In this document: positions 34,104 through 42,989 of the stretch, piece after piece | Layout: each line of letters begins with the position of its first letter | How positions within the stretch are numbered: position 1 is the stretch's first letter | DNA from: Roseovarius salincola | GTDB taxonomy: Bacteria; Pseudomonadota; Alphaproteobacteria; Rhodobacterales; Rhodobacteraceae | Assembly (NCBI RefSeq): GCF_026891095.1 | Contig: NZ_JAPTNL010000003.1 | Coordinates: 62,001-126,000 of the forward strand | Length of the DNA stretch: 64,000 nucleotides | Reading direction: 5' to 3' | Notes under the pieces: model-generated | Database searches by the model: none | The model's input: only the letters and a program-made list of their open reading frames with translations | What the model was told of the DNA's origin: nothing | Made by a program: the position numbers and the translations under genes

Positions 34104-35385
34104 TCTCGCTTCCTTTCGTGTGATCCTGTGCATTGATCCCGCGCACGATCCGCATCGCGCTGGCGATGCCGTCCTCGTGGAAACCATGCCGGTTATAGGC
34201 GCCCGCAAACCATGTGCGGTTGCGCCCCTGCATCTCGCGGATGCGCCGCTGCGCACGCAACGCCGCCTTGTCGAACACCGGGTGGGCGAAAGTGACCTCG
34301 TCATAAATCGACTCTGCCGGGATTTCGCGCGACGGGTTCAGCGTGACGAAAAGCGGGTCGCTTTCCGGGATACCCTGCAAGCGGTTCATCCAGTAGGTGA
34401 CTCCGATCGCGCCGCCTTGCGAGCGATAGACCCAGCTTGACCAGCAGGCGCGCCGCCTCGGCATCTGACCGGGGTCGCAATGCAGCACGGCGTGGTTGTC
34501 CTGATAGCGGATGTCGCCCAGCGCCGCGGCCTCGTCCTCGCTGGCATCACCGCCAAGGATCGCCAGCGCCTGATCCGAATGACAGGCCAGGACCACCTCG
34601 TCGAACGGGGTCTCCCCGGCGCCCGGCGCCATCACCCTCACGCCGGCAGGCCCGCGCGTGGTGCGCGCCACCGGCGCATCAAGATGGATATCGCAGCCCC
34701 GCGCTTCCAACGCGGCCTGAAGACGCTTCACGTATTCGATGCTTCCGCCCTTCACCGTCCACCACTGATGCTGCCCCGATCCCGCCAAAAGCGCGTGGTT
34801 GCGAAAGAACTGCACCAATGAGCGCGCGGGAAAGCGGTCCACCTCTTCCGTCGGGGTCGACCAGATCGCGCCGCACATCGGCAAGAGGTAATTGTCGCGG
34901 AACCAGCCCCCAAGGCCCAGCTCGTCCACCAGTTCGCCGATGGTCTTGTCGTCATCCATCGCGGCCGCCTCGGCCCGTTTGCCAAAGCGCAGGATGTCGG
35001 CGATCATGCGATAGAATTGCGGGCGCATGAGGTTGCTTTTCTGCGCGGTCATCGAACTCAGATTGCTCAGGCTGTATTCCAGCCGGCCATTATCGATGCT
35101 CGCACCAAAGCTCATCTCGCTCTTGATCACGGGCACATCGAGCTCCCGGAAAAGGCCGGTCAGAAAGGGATATGTCGCATAGTTGAACACGATGAAGCCG
35201 GTATCGACCGGCTGATCGCCATTCTTGCCCGCCATCACCGTGCGCGCGTGTCCGCCCAGACGCGGGGCCGACTCGAAAATCGTGACATCGTGATCCGAAG
35301 AAAGGTAATAGGCGGCCGAAAGGCCCGAAATGCCGCCCCCGATGATGGCGATCTTCTTCCGGGGAAACTGCGCTTGGTCGAACAT
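34042..35385 (-). CDS. FAD-dependent amine-oxidase-like protein (lipid desaturase candidate)
   Basis: 447 residues. FAD-binding motif IIGGGISGLSAAYYL begins near residue 13; the EsAPRLGGHARTV stretch and the C-terminal WFAGAYNRHGFHEDGIASAMRIV complete the flavin amine oxidase/protoporphyrinogen-oxidase fold. Proteins of this kind next to CFA-type methyltransferases are thought to oxidise acyl chains, and a partner of this class takes part in furan fatty acid synthesis in Rhodobacter (name from memory: ufa genes). Start at 35385 has GAGG five bases upstream. First gene of the operon, with an RpoE-type promoter just ahead. Confidence 0.85.
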   Translation of the reverse strand: MFDQAQFPRKKIAIIGGGISGLSAAYYLSSDHDVTIFESAPRLGGHARTVMAGKNGDQPVDTGFIVFNYATYPFLTGLFRELDVPVIKSEMSFGASIDNGRLEYSLSNLSSMTAQKSNLMRPQFYRMIADILRFGKRAEAAAMDDDKTIGELVDELGLGGWFRDNYLLPMCGAIWSTPTEEVDRFPARSLVQFFRNHALLAGSGQHQWWTVKGGSIEYVKRLQAALEARGCDIHLDAPVARTTRGPAGVRVMAPGAGETPFDEVVLACHSDQALAILGGDASEDEAAALGDIRYQDNHAVLHCDPGQMPRRRACWSSWVYRSQGGAIGVTYWMNRLQGIPESDPLFVTLNPSREIPAESIYDEVTFAHPVFDKAALRAQRRIREMQGRNRTWFAGAYNRHGFHEDGIASAMRIVRGINAQDHTKGSESAFHEQGPESGVPVDMRAPA

Positions 35386-35416
35386 CCGGGCCTCGTCTAT
35401 TCCTGTAAATCTCCAC

Positions 35417-35446
35417 CTGTTACGAGGGCCGATAACGCATGGATCA
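35417..35446 (-). promoter_or_regulatory. RpoE-type promoter of the flavoprotein-methyltransferase operon
   Basis: Minus strand: TGATCC (35446-35441), 18-base spacer, TAACAG (35422-35417). The -35 hexamer and spacing are those of RpoE promoters of the ChrR family in Rhodobacter. The start of transcription would be near 35410, about 25 bases before the ATG. The same -35 occurs at 35513 and 38358. Confidence 0.75.
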
Positions 35447-35512
35447 AAAAATCCCGCCACGACAAGGGGGTTGCACGGTTTCAAAGCGCGCCGCGACGCG
35501 AGCGCCCGCGGG

Positions 35513-35541
35513 TGATCCGCAGGAGCACGGGGCACGTATCA
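35513..35541 (+). promoter_or_regulatory. RpoE-type promoter of DUF1365-SDR, probably leaderless
   Basis: Plus strand: TGATCC (35513-35518), 18-base spacer, TATCA (35537-35541). The ATG of the DUF1365 gene is at 35547, only five bases after the -10, so transcription would begin at or next to the start codon and the mRNA would have no leader. Confidence 0.65.
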
Positions 35542-35546
35542 CTCCC

Positions 35547-36323
35547 ATGAAGATCGAACATATCCAGGGCCAGACCTACCATGCGCGCCGCGGCGAAGTG
35601 GTGAACGCGTTCCGCTACGGCGTCGATTACGTCATGCTCGACCCCGAGGCGGACCGATTGCCGGGGCTGATCTCGCGCAACCGTTTCAACCTCTGGTCGC
35701 TGCGCGACAGGCATCACGGCGGGCCGCGCGGGGCCGGGCGCGGGGCGGCGTGGTTTCGCGAGGTGCTTTCCGGACATGGGCTCGATCCCGACACGGTCGA
35801 TATCCGCCTGCTCACACAGCCCGGCTTCCTCTGGTTCCATTTCAACCCGGTCAGCTTCTGGATCGCTCTGCGCGATGGCGCGCCCTGCGCCTTCGTGGCC
35901 GAGGTCAACAACACGTTCGGGGACCGCCATTGCTATTTCTGCGCCCATCCCGATTTCCGCCCGATCAAGGCGTCCGAAACGATCACGGCGCAAAAGCTCA
36001 TGCATGTCTCGCCGTTTCAGCAGGTCTCGGGGCGCTACCGTTTCAATTTCAGCTTCTCCGAGCATGCCATCGCGATCCGTATCGCCTATGAGAACGGCGA
36101 TCAGGGCGTGTTGGCGACCCTGACCGGCAAGCGCGCGCGCGCCACCAACCGTTCGCTGCTCTGGGCGGCGCTGCGCCGTCCGACGGGGGCGTTGCGGGTT
36201 CTGGCGCTGATCCACTGGCAGGCCTTGATCCTTTACTTCAAGCGCGCGCCCTTCCTGCGCCCGCCCCCTGCCCCAGACACATTGCTGTCCGACAGCCAGA
36301 CCTTCCGCGAGCCCACCAAATGA
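35547..36323 (+). CDS. DUF1365 family protein
   Basis: 258 residues. The start region (MKIEHIQGQTYHARRGEVVNAFRYGVDYVMLD) is the usual DUF1365 opening, so no later start is likely; further family stretches are FNLWSLRDRHHG, FLWFHFNPVSFWIA and KLMHVSPFQQVSGRYRFNF. These proteins accompany CFA-like methyltransferases and flavoproteins in many bacteria and are thought to act on lipids; the biochemistry is unknown. It is divergent from the flavoprotein gene and overlaps the SDR gene by four bases. Both promoters between the divergent genes are of RpoE type. Confidence 0.88.
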   Translation: MKIEHIQGQTYHARRGEVVNAFRYGVDYVMLDPEADRLPGLISRNRFNLWSLRDRHHGGPRGAGRGAAWFREVLSGHGLDPDTVDIRLLTQPGFLWFHFNPVSFWIALRDGAPCAFVAEVNNTFGDRHCYFCAHPDFRPIKASETITAQKLMHVSPFQQVSGRYRFNFSFSEHAIAIRIAYENGDQGVLATLTGKRARATNRSLLWAALRRPTGALRVLALIHWQALILYFKRAPFLRPPPAPDTLLSDSQTFREPTK

Positions 36324-37045
36324 GCGCCATCGCGGGAAAGACATACTGGCTGATCGGCGCCAGCGAGGGGCTGGGGCGCGAACTGGCCGCATTGCTCGAT
36401 GGCGCCGGGGCGCGGCTGGTGCTCTCGGCGCGCAATGCCGGCCGCCTCGAAAGCCTCGCCGCCACGCTCGGCGATGCGCGGGTCCTGCCGCTTGACGTGA
36501 CCGATCTCCAGGCCGTGCGCGATGCCGCCGCCGACATCGGGCCGGTTGACGGGCTGATCTACAACGCCGGCGCTTACGAGCCGATGCCCGCCACAAAATG
36601 GGACGGCGACGCCGCGCTGACGGTATGTGATGTGAACTTCACCGGTGCCATGCGCGTGCTGGGCGAAATCGTCCCCCGCTTCGTCGCCGCCGACGCGGGC
36701 GACATCACCCTTGTCGGTTCGCTAGCGGGCTATCGCGGCCTGCCCGCGGCCATCGGTTATGGTGCCAGCAAGGCGGCGCTGATAAGCCTTGCCGAAACCA
36801 TGCGCCATGACCTGAGGGGCAGCGGCGTGACCGTGCGCATCGTCAATCCCGGCTTCATCAAGACCCGGCTGACCAACAAGAACGACTTTCACATGCCGAT
36901 GCTGATGGAACCGAAAGACGCCGCGAAACGGGTTTTCGCCGCCATGCAGCGCCGCCGTTTCCGCACCGATTTCCCGGCGCCCTTCTCATGGTTCATCCGC
37001 GCACTGGTCTATCTGCCCGACCTCGTGATCTATCGCGGCCGCTGA
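36320..37045 (+). CDS. Short-chain dehydrogenase/reductase in the RpoE module
   Basis: 241 residues. Nucleotide site GASEGLGRE (about residues 12-20), YNAGAYEP in the NNAG position, Ser in VGSLAGYRG and YGASKAALI as catalytic YxxxK. The C-terminus is hydrophobic (WFIRALVYLPDLVIY), as in membrane-associated lipid SDRs. It is translationally coupled to DUF1365 and belongs to the oxidative-stress lipid module, so a lipid ketone or alcohol is a likely substrate. Confidence 0.87.
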   Translation: MSAIAGKTYWLIGASEGLGRELAALLDGAGARLVLSARNAGRLESLAATLGDARVLPLDVTDLQAVRDAAADIGPVDGLIYNAGAYEPMPATKWDGDAALTVCDVNFTGAMRVLGEIVPRFVAADAGDITLVGSLAGYRGLPAAIGYGASKAALISLAETMRHDLRGSGVTVRIVNPGFIKTRLTNKNDFHMPMLMEPKDAAKRVFAAMQRRRFRTDFPAPFSWFIRALVYLPDLVIYRGR

Positions 37046-37061
37046 CCGCGCGCCGCGCGCG

Positions 37062-37697
37062 TCAGATCCGGAAGATCGGTTGCAGCAGGCGCGGCATGAA
37101 GGCGCGGAACCGCAGCGGCGCATCCGTCGCAGCAAGACAGATGCAGGCGTCACCCGGATCGGCAATGGGCGTGTGCTCCAAATCCTCGTCGGCGATCTCA
37201 AGGTCACCCACGCCGAACCGTCCGGTCTCGTCGCTGAAACTGCCCTGCAGGACCAGCGTCAGTTCCAGCCCGTTATGGCTGTGATCGGGCACCGCCTGTC
37301 CGGGCGGGATATGAAGCAGCCGGACCGAGCCGTCCTTGCCCGCATGCAAAATGTCCTGACGCACACCCATGCCCAGCGTCTTCCAGCGCGGCGCGCGCCC
37401 CTTCAGCGCGCTCATTACCGGGCCGGGCAGCGCACCCTTGCGCTCATGGACGGGCTCGGGCGTGTAGGGTTCGTCAAGACGCGACAGGATATCGGCCTTC
37501 AACCCGTCCGAGACAGCCACCGTTTCAGCCGACTCCAGCAACGCACCACCGATGCCCTGATGCGCCTCGAGCGCGGCGCGGCATTCGATGCACAACGACA
37601 CATGGCTCGCGATCACCATGGCGAACGGATAGGGCAGACTGCCCGCCGCATAGGCCGCCAGCATGGCGTCGGGGATATGATGCGAAATGGGTTTCAT
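37062..37697 (-). CDS. chrR: ChrR anti-sigma factor (zinc ASD plus cupin domain)
   Basis: 211 residues. The anti-sigma zinc site is complete: H6 (or H7), H32, C36 and C39 (SHVSLCIEC). The C-terminal cupin carries H139, H141, E145 and H175, matching the second metal site of Rhodobacter ChrR that is needed for the response to singlet oxygen. ChrR holds RpoE inactive until singlet oxygen destroys the complex. It overlaps rpoE by four bases (ATGA). Confidence 0.93.
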   Translation of the reverse strand: MKPISHHIPDAMLAAYAAGSLPYPFAMVIASHVSLCIECRAALEAHQGIGGALLESAETVAVSDGLKADILSRLDEPYTPEPVHERKGALPGPVMSALKGRAPRWKTLGMGVRQDILHAGKDGSVRLLHIPPGQAVPDHSHNGLELTLVLQGSFSDETGRFGVGDLEIADEDLEHTPIADPGDACICLAATDAPLRFRAFMPRLLQPIFRI

Positions 37698-38254
37698 GGC
37701 TTGAGCTCCCTCAACTCGTGTCTCAAGCGTTCCAGTCCAAGCCGAATACGTGACTTGATCGTGCCCAGCGGCAAACCCGTCTGCTCGCTGATTTCCTGAT
37801 GTGTCAAATCGCCCATATAGGCCTTCTCGATGATCTCGCGCTGGTCGTCCTTGAGTTGCCCCAGCGCCTCTTTCAAGCGTCGCGCTTCCTGTTCAAGCGC
37901 CAATATCTGGCTCGCATCCGCCTCGCTGCCCGGTTCCTCGTGCAGTTCCTCGGGCACGGGGCGGCGCTCACGGCGCAGGATGTCGATCTGCCGGTTGCGG
38001 GCGATCTGGTAGATCCACGCCGAAACCTGTGCCCGGTGCGGGTCGAACATCGCGGCCTTGCGCCAGACTGTCAGCATCACGTCCTGCACGATCTCTTCCG
38101 ACTGATGGGCAGACACGCCCGAACGCATGATGAATGCCTTGAGGCGCGGCGCGAAGAAATCGAACAGCGCCGCAAAGGCTTCGCTGTCCCGGTCGTCGCG
38201 AACTGCCAACATCCAGACGGTCTGCTGTGATAGTTCCGTTTTCTCTTGCGACAC
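37694..38254 (-). CDS. rpoE: ECF sigma factor RpoE (ChrR-controlled, group ECF11-like)
   Basis: Region 2 covers FAALFDFFAPRLKAFIMRSG to ARNRQIDILRRERR and region 4 covers LKDDQREIIEKAYMGDLTHQEISEQTGLPLGTIKSRIRLGLERLRHEL. It directs transcription after singlet-oxygen release from ChrR. Start: GTG at 38254 is best placed (GAAGGG upstream, near the beginning of region 2); an ATG at 38278 is in frame but lacks a ribosome site. The own promoter at 38334-38363 makes it autoregulated. With GTG the protein has 186 residues, usual for this group. Confidence 0.92.
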   Translation of the reverse strand: MSQEKTELSQQTVWMLAVRDDRDSEAFAALFDFFAPRLKAFIMRSGVSAHQSEEIVQDVMLTVWRKAAMFDPHRAQVSAWIYQIARNRQIDILRRERRPVPEELHEEPGSEADASQILALEQEARRLKEALGQLKDDQREIIEKAYMGDLTHQEISEQTGLPLGTIKSRIRLGLERLRHELRELKP

Positions 38255-38333
38255 CTTTTTCCCTTCTTCACTGGGCATCACGGGCACAATCGGCCCGGCG
38301 CGCGAAGTATCAAGGTCAAGCATCAGCATAAAC

Positions 38334-38363
38334 CCAATACGCAGGCGCATGTAAGTTGGATCA
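38334..38363 (-). promoter_or_regulatory. RpoE autoregulatory promoter
   Basis: Minus strand: TGATCC (38363-38358), 18-base spacer, TATTGG (38339-38334). Same -35 and same spacing as the two sites at 35417-35446 and 35513-35541. Transcription would start near 38327, about 70 bases ahead of the GTG. Confidence 0.75.
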
Positions 38364-38436
38364 TTTCCGCGCGCCGTTTTTTCCGCGCCTCGGGAAACGC
38401 TTCGCACAATCACCGCGCGCATGCACGCCCCGCGGT

Positions 38437-40413
38437 CTACTGCGTTGCCGAAGCGGGCAGGAAAATCCGGAAATCACTGCCCTTTCCGGGCGTCGAACGC
38501 GCGCTGATCGTGCCCCCGGCGCGGCTCACCAGCGTCTGGCTGATCGACAGGCCCAGCCCGGTGCCCTCGGCCTGCTTGGTGGTGAAGAACGGATCGAAAA
38601 TCCGCCTGAGCACCTCGGGTGCGATGCCCTGCCCGGTATCCTCCACATGGATCACCACGCCGCCGTCCTTGTCGCCGGCGCGAATCGTCAGGGTGCCGCC
38701 GCCGGGCATGGCGTGCACGGCGTTCAGAATGAGGTTCACCAACACCTGTTGCAGCTCGGTGCGGGCGATCAATACGTCGCCGGTGCTGTCCAGATGCGTG
38801 ACCACGGCGACATGCGCCGCCTCGATCTGGTGACGCGTCAGCACCAGACAGTCGCGCACCACATCGGCGGGGGAAATCACGTTGGCCGCGCCCGAATATT
38901 CCTCGGGCTTGGCGAATTGCAGCAACTTCGACACGATGGCGCTGATCCGGTAGACCTGATCGTCGATCAGGCGGAACTCGGTATCCACCTTCTCGGCCTC
39001 GTCCTGCGCCAGCAGGCTGCGCGCCACTTCCAGATTACCCTGGATCACGGCAATGGGGTTGTTGATCTCATGCGCGACGCCGGCGGTGATCTCGCCCACG
39101 GCGGCCAGCTTTTCGGACATGATCAGCCGCTCGGTGGTCTTTTCCAGCTTGCGGTTGGCGGCGCGCAGATCGCGGGTGCGCTCCTCGACCTTGCGTTCAA
39201 GGCTCCCGGCCCATTCGCGCAACTGGCGGTCACGCTCCTGCACCTGATCCAGCAACACATCAAGATGCCCGGCCACCTGCGCGATCTCGCCACTGTCCTC
39301 GGCCGGCGCGTTGCGCGCATTGAGATCGCCCGCCTCCACCCGCGCAATGGTCTGGGTCATCTTCTCCAGCGGCAAAAAGATGCGCCCCGCCCAGCGCAGG
39401 AAGATCGGCACCGACAAGAGCGCAATTAGCACGAACAACAAGGTGATCGTGACCACCGAATTGGTCTTGGCCGCCTGGAACGGCGCCTCCAGGAAACCCA
39501 CATAGAGCATCCCCACCCTTTGCCCCTTGCTGTCCACGATGGGCTCATAGGCCGAGATATACCAGTCATTGACCACGAAGGCCCGGTCCAGCCATGTCTC
39601 GCCCATGTCCAGAACCCGCGCCCGCACCGCCGCCGACACCCGCGTGCCCAGCGCGCGCACGTCTTCGAACAGGCGCACATTGGTCGAGATCCGCACATCC
39701 TCCAGAAACAGCGTCGCCGTGCCCTGGCTGCCCTCGGGCAGGCTCTGTTCGCGATAGACCAGCGCGTTCATCGTATCGATGAAATCAAGGTTGCGGTTCA
39801 GCAGCATCCCCCCGACCAGCGCGCCCTGGCCGCCATGGCCGGGCCGCTGCACGGGGGCGGCGGAATGGATCACCATGCCCCGGTCCTCGACGCTGCGATC
39901 CGTGGGCACCGCCGCGCGGGTCGCCACCAGCCGGATCGCGGCGCGCCCGGACAGACCCGGCGACAATGTCTCAAGCTCGGCGCCGGTCATGATGTCCACA
40001 TCGCTGCGCCACGCGCCTTTCAGCGCGCTTTCCAGCACCGGCCAATCGCCGGGGGCGAAGCCCTCGGGCGCATCCGTGCCATCGGTCAGGTAAAGAAAAT
40101 CCAGCCCCAGCTTTTCGCGCTCTGCGGCCAGCAATGTCGCCAACGCCTCGGGGTCATTCATCGCCCGGTTCAATGCGACCGAACCCGCCAGCGCCTCCAG
40201 CCGCTCGCCCGAGTGTTCCAGCAAACGTTGCAGATATTGATTGGCGATCGTCAGGTCGCCATTGACCTTGGTGATCAGGATATCGTCGACCTTGCCCGCC
40301 CAGCGCAGCATCGAACTGCCCAGCAACAGCGGCAACAGCACCAGCATCGGCAAGAGAGCGATCACCAGCAGCCTGACCCTGACCGAGCTCAGAACCTGCC
40401 TCAGAATCGCCAA
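38437..40413 (-). CDS. Orphan membrane sensor histidine kinase
   Basis: 658 residues. N-terminal helix (about 14-33), a large periplasmic double-Cache-like sensor domain (35-320), a second helix (about 322-342), HAMP, a coiled coil (LREWAGSLERKVEERTRDLRAANRKLEKTTERL), then HisKA with the phospho-acceptor His near residue 448 in AHEINNPIAV, and HATPase with N-box NLILNAVHAMPGG and G boxes DTGQGIAPEV and GTGLGLSIS. This is the layout of kinases for C4-dicarboxylate or organic-acid sensing (DctB-like). No response regulator gene is nearby. Stops just before the RpoE promoter; separate gene. Confidence 0.9.
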   Translation of the reverse strand: MAILRQVLSSVRVRLLVIALLPMLVLLPLLLGSSMLRWAGKVDDILITKVNGDLTIANQYLQRLLEHSGERLEALAGSVALNRAMNDPEALATLLAAEREKLGLDFLYLTDGTDAPEGFAPGDWPVLESALKGAWRSDVDIMTGAELETLSPGLSGRAAIRLVATRAAVPTDRSVEDRGMVIHSAAPVQRPGHGGQGALVGGMLLNRNLDFIDTMNALVYREQSLPEGSQGTATLFLEDVRISTNVRLFEDVRALGTRVSAAVRARVLDMGETWLDRAFVVNDWYISAYEPIVDSKGQRVGMLYVGFLEAPFQAAKTNSVVTITLLFVLIALLSVPIFLRWAGRIFLPLEKMTQTIARVEAGDLNARNAPAEDSGEIAQVAGHLDVLLDQVQERDRQLREWAGSLERKVEERTRDLRAANRKLEKTTERLIMSEKLAAVGEITAGVAHEINNPIAVIQGNLEVARSLLAQDEAEKVDTEFRLIDDQVYRISAIVSKLLQFAKPEEYSGAANVISPADVVRDCLVLTRHQIEAAHVAVVTHLDSTGDVLIARTELQQVLVNLILNAVHAMPGGGTLTIRAGDKDGGVVIHVEDTGQGIAPEVLRRIFDPFFTTKQAEGTGLGLSISQTLVSRAGGTISARSTPGKGSDFRIFLPASATQ

Positions 40414-40667
40414 GCAACACCCCTTTCGGGCCGTATGGGCGCGCCACCACGGCTCATGGCCTTTTCCCGCCCCCCGCTATTCCTGTCCCTTTGTCCACGT
40501 CTTGCGCCACCTGCTGCCCCGCCTGTCCATAATGGCGAAAGAAACGCCACGTTCCACCGGTTTCTGCCCGCCTTGCCTCCCGGCAAGGCGTGTCGCCAGA
40601 ACCACAGCGCGCATGCGGCGCATCAGATCGCTTTTCTCCGGGGCGCGACTCGGTCTAGAAGGTCTCA

Positions 40668-40861
40668 CTTCGGTCCGGGTGGCTTGCCGCCCGGTGAAAA
40701 GGGAACAACGGTGCGGCATCGCCTGATGCCAATGCCGTGACTGCCCCCGCAACTGTAGGCGGAGAGCAAAGCCGGAACATGCCACTGCTGCGCACGGCGC
40801 GGTGGGAAGGCACGGCCAAGCAATGACCCGCAAGTCAGGAGACCTGCCGAGGTGATCACCC
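40668..40861 (+). ncRNA. Cobalamin (AdoCbl/B12) riboswitch
   Basis: The leader of btuB has the conserved order of a B12 riboswitch: GGTGAAAAGGGAA near 40693, a GGTGC and GATGCC hairpin area, GACTGCCCCCGCAACTG near 40738-40754, and the B12 box GCAAGTCAGGAGACCTGC around 40830-40847. It lies about 130 bases before the btuB ATG, and represses translation or transcription of the uptake operon when adenosylcobalamin is abundant. The bases 40862-40994 contain the expression platform, not resolved here. Confidence 0.93.
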
Positions 40862-40994
40862 TGTCCGGACGCGGGGCGCGTCATGGACAACGGAACCTTC
40901 CGTCAGTGGTGGCATCTATCGCCGTCTGCGGGGAAGGTCCGTCCTTCCTCATGACATCACGACTTGACCTGGCCCCAGTGGCCAACGGAGGGAC

Positions 40995-42989
40995 ATGAGA
41001 ATGCACCGTTCGATTTTTGTCGGCCTGCTGGCAGGCACAGCCCTGACCACCCAAGCCGCCTTCGCGCAGGACTCCATCGCGCTCGACCCGATCATCGTGT
41101 CGGGCGGGCTCACACCCGTGACCACGGCGCAATATGGCCGCGCTGCCAGCGTCGTTACCGCCGACGAGATTCAGTCGCGCTCGATCCGCCATGTCTCGGA
41201 CGCGCTGCGCCTCGTGCCCGGCGTCGCGGTGTCGCGCACGGGGTCGTTTGGCGGCACCACCGCCATCCGCCTGCGCGGCCACGAGGCCAATCACACACTG
41301 GTCCTGATCGACGGCGTCAAGGTCGCCTCGCCGGATTCGGGCGCCTATGATTTCAGCGGGCTGCTGGCTACCGATATCGACCGCATCGAGGTAATTCGCG
41401 GCCCGCAATCGGCGCTTTACGGCTCTCAGGCGATGGGCGGGGTGATCTCGATCACCACCAAACGCGCCCAAGACCCCGGACTCAGCGGGCGCGTGGGCGC
41501 CGAAGTTGGCTCGGACGGCACCCACCAGCTTGATCTGGCCCTGCGCGCCAGGGGATCGCGCGGCGATATCAGCTTTTCGGCCGCGCGGCGCCATTCGGGC
41601 GGCTTTGACGTGTCGGGCACGCCGGGCGGCGAGGAAGACAGCGCCCTCAACCGCAGTTACACGCTCAACGGGCGGTATTTCCTGACCGATGAAATCACCA
41701 TCGGGGGCAGCCTGCGCCATGTCGATCGCGTCACCGACAACGACAATTTCAACTTCGCCGCGCCGACCACCGACTTGCTTGTGACCGATTCCGCCGCCGC
41801 CAGCACCGCGCAGGAAACCTATGGCGCGCTTTATGTCGATGCGACCGCATGGGGCGGGCGCATGTCGAACCGGCTCACCTATTCCTTCGCCGATATCGAC
41901 CGGCAGGGCCTTGACGGCACCGCCACCAAGGACGCCGACAACACCGGCACGCGGCGCAAGATCGCCTATCAGGGCACGCTGGCCCTTGACGCTGCCACGC
42001 TCGCCAGCGCCGGCCACACCCTGACCTTCGCCGCCGAATTCGAGCGCCTCACCTACCGCGAGAACGACCCGACCATCGTGTTCGGCGTCGGCCAGCTTGC
42101 GAAACGCGCGCGCGAACAGGCGGCCTATGTGGCGGAATATCAGGGCGATTTCGGGAATGGCTTCGCGCTTCAGGCCAGCTTTCGGCATGACGACAACGAC
42201 GCCTTCGAGGATTTCACCACCTACGCGCTTGGCGTCTCCTACACGCTGCCCAACAACAGCACCCGCCTGCATGCCTCATATGGCACCGGCGTGCAGAACC
42301 CCACCCTGATCGAGCAGTTCGGCTTCTTCTCCGATTTCGCCGGCAACCCCGACCTCAAGCCCGAACAGAGCGAAGGCTGGGATATCGGCATCGAACAGCA
42401 ATTCCTGAACGGGCGCGGCGTGTTCGACATCACCTATTTCGACGAGACCCTCGAGGATGAGATCGGCTCGGAGTTCGACATGGGCCTGGGCAAGACCGTG
42501 CCGGTCAACAACACCGGGCGCAGCGACCGGCGCGGGATCGAGGCTGCGGCGCGCTACGATGTAAGCGAGCGCCTCGGCCTCTCGCTGGCCTATACCTGGC
42601 TTGACGCGACCGAACCCGTGCCCGTGGCCACCGGCGGCACCCGCAACGCCATCGAGCTGCGCCGCCCCGAGCATGAACTCTCGCTCGGCGTGGATTACAC
42701 GCTGCCCAATGACCGCACCCGCCTGCGGCTCGACGTGCAGCGCGTGGCCGGGCTTTACGATTCGAACTTCAAGACCGCCAGCTTCCTCAGCGGCAACCCC
42801 GATGACGATTTCGACCGCGTCCGCCTCAGCGACTACACGCTTGTGAATCTCGGCTTCAGCCATGACATAACCGACAAAGTGCAGTTGACCGGACGCATCG
42901 CGAACCTTCTCAATGAAAGCTATGAGGAACTCGAAGGCTATGCCACGCCGGGCCGGACCATGTATGTTGGCCTCTCATCGCGCTTCTGA
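40995..42989 (+). CDS. btuB: TonB-dependent vitamin B12 receptor (BtuB)
   Basis: 664 residues. Signal peptide ends near FA-Q25; the TonB-box region is DPIIVSGG, followed by the plug domain (SIRHVSDALRLVPGVAV, RLRGHEANHTLVLIDGVKV, IEVIRGPQSALYGSQAMGGVISITTK). The rest is a 22-strand barrel ending in aromatic F as needed for outer-membrane insertion. Position behind the B12 riboswitch and before btuF-btuC-btuD identifies the ligand as a cobamide. Start at 40995 has GGAGGG upstream; a Met two codons later is also possible. Confidence 0.95.
   Translation: MRMHRSIFVGLLAGTALTTQAAFAQDSIALDPIIVSGGLTPVTTAQYGRAASVVTADEIQSRSIRHVSDALRLVPGVAVSRTGSFGGTTAIRLRGHEANHTLVLIDGVKVASPDSGAYDFSGLLATDIDRIEVIRGPQSALYGSQAMGGVISITTKRAQDPGLSGRVGAEVGSDGTHQLDLALRARGSRGDISFSAARRHSGGFDVSGTPGGEEDSALNRSYTLNGRYFLTDEITIGGSLRHVDRVTDNDNFNFAAPTTDLLVTDSAAASTAQETYGALYVDATAWGGRMSNRLTYSFADIDRQGLDGTATKDADNTGTRRKIAYQGTLALDAATLASAGHTLTFAAEFERLTYRENDPTIVFGVGQLAKRAREQAAYVAEYQGDFGNGFALQASFRHDDNDAFEDFTTYALGVSYTLPNNSTRLHASYGTGVQNPTLIEQFGFFSDFAGNPDLKPEQSEGWDIGIEQQFLNGRGVFDITYFDETLEDEIGSEFDMGLGKTVPVNNTGRSDRRGIEAAARYDVSERLGLSLAYTWLDATEPVPVATGGTRNAIELRRPEHELSLGVDYTLPNDRTRLRLDVQRVAGLYDSNFKTASFLSGNPDDDFDRVRLSDYTLVNLGFSHDITDKVQLTGRIANLLNESYEELEGYATPGRTMYVGLSSRF

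Noticed and set aside
38278-38422. Longer RpoE start at 38422 or nearby
   Set aside because: These codons lie upstream of or inside the RpoE-type promoter at 38334-38363 and would not be transcribed from it.
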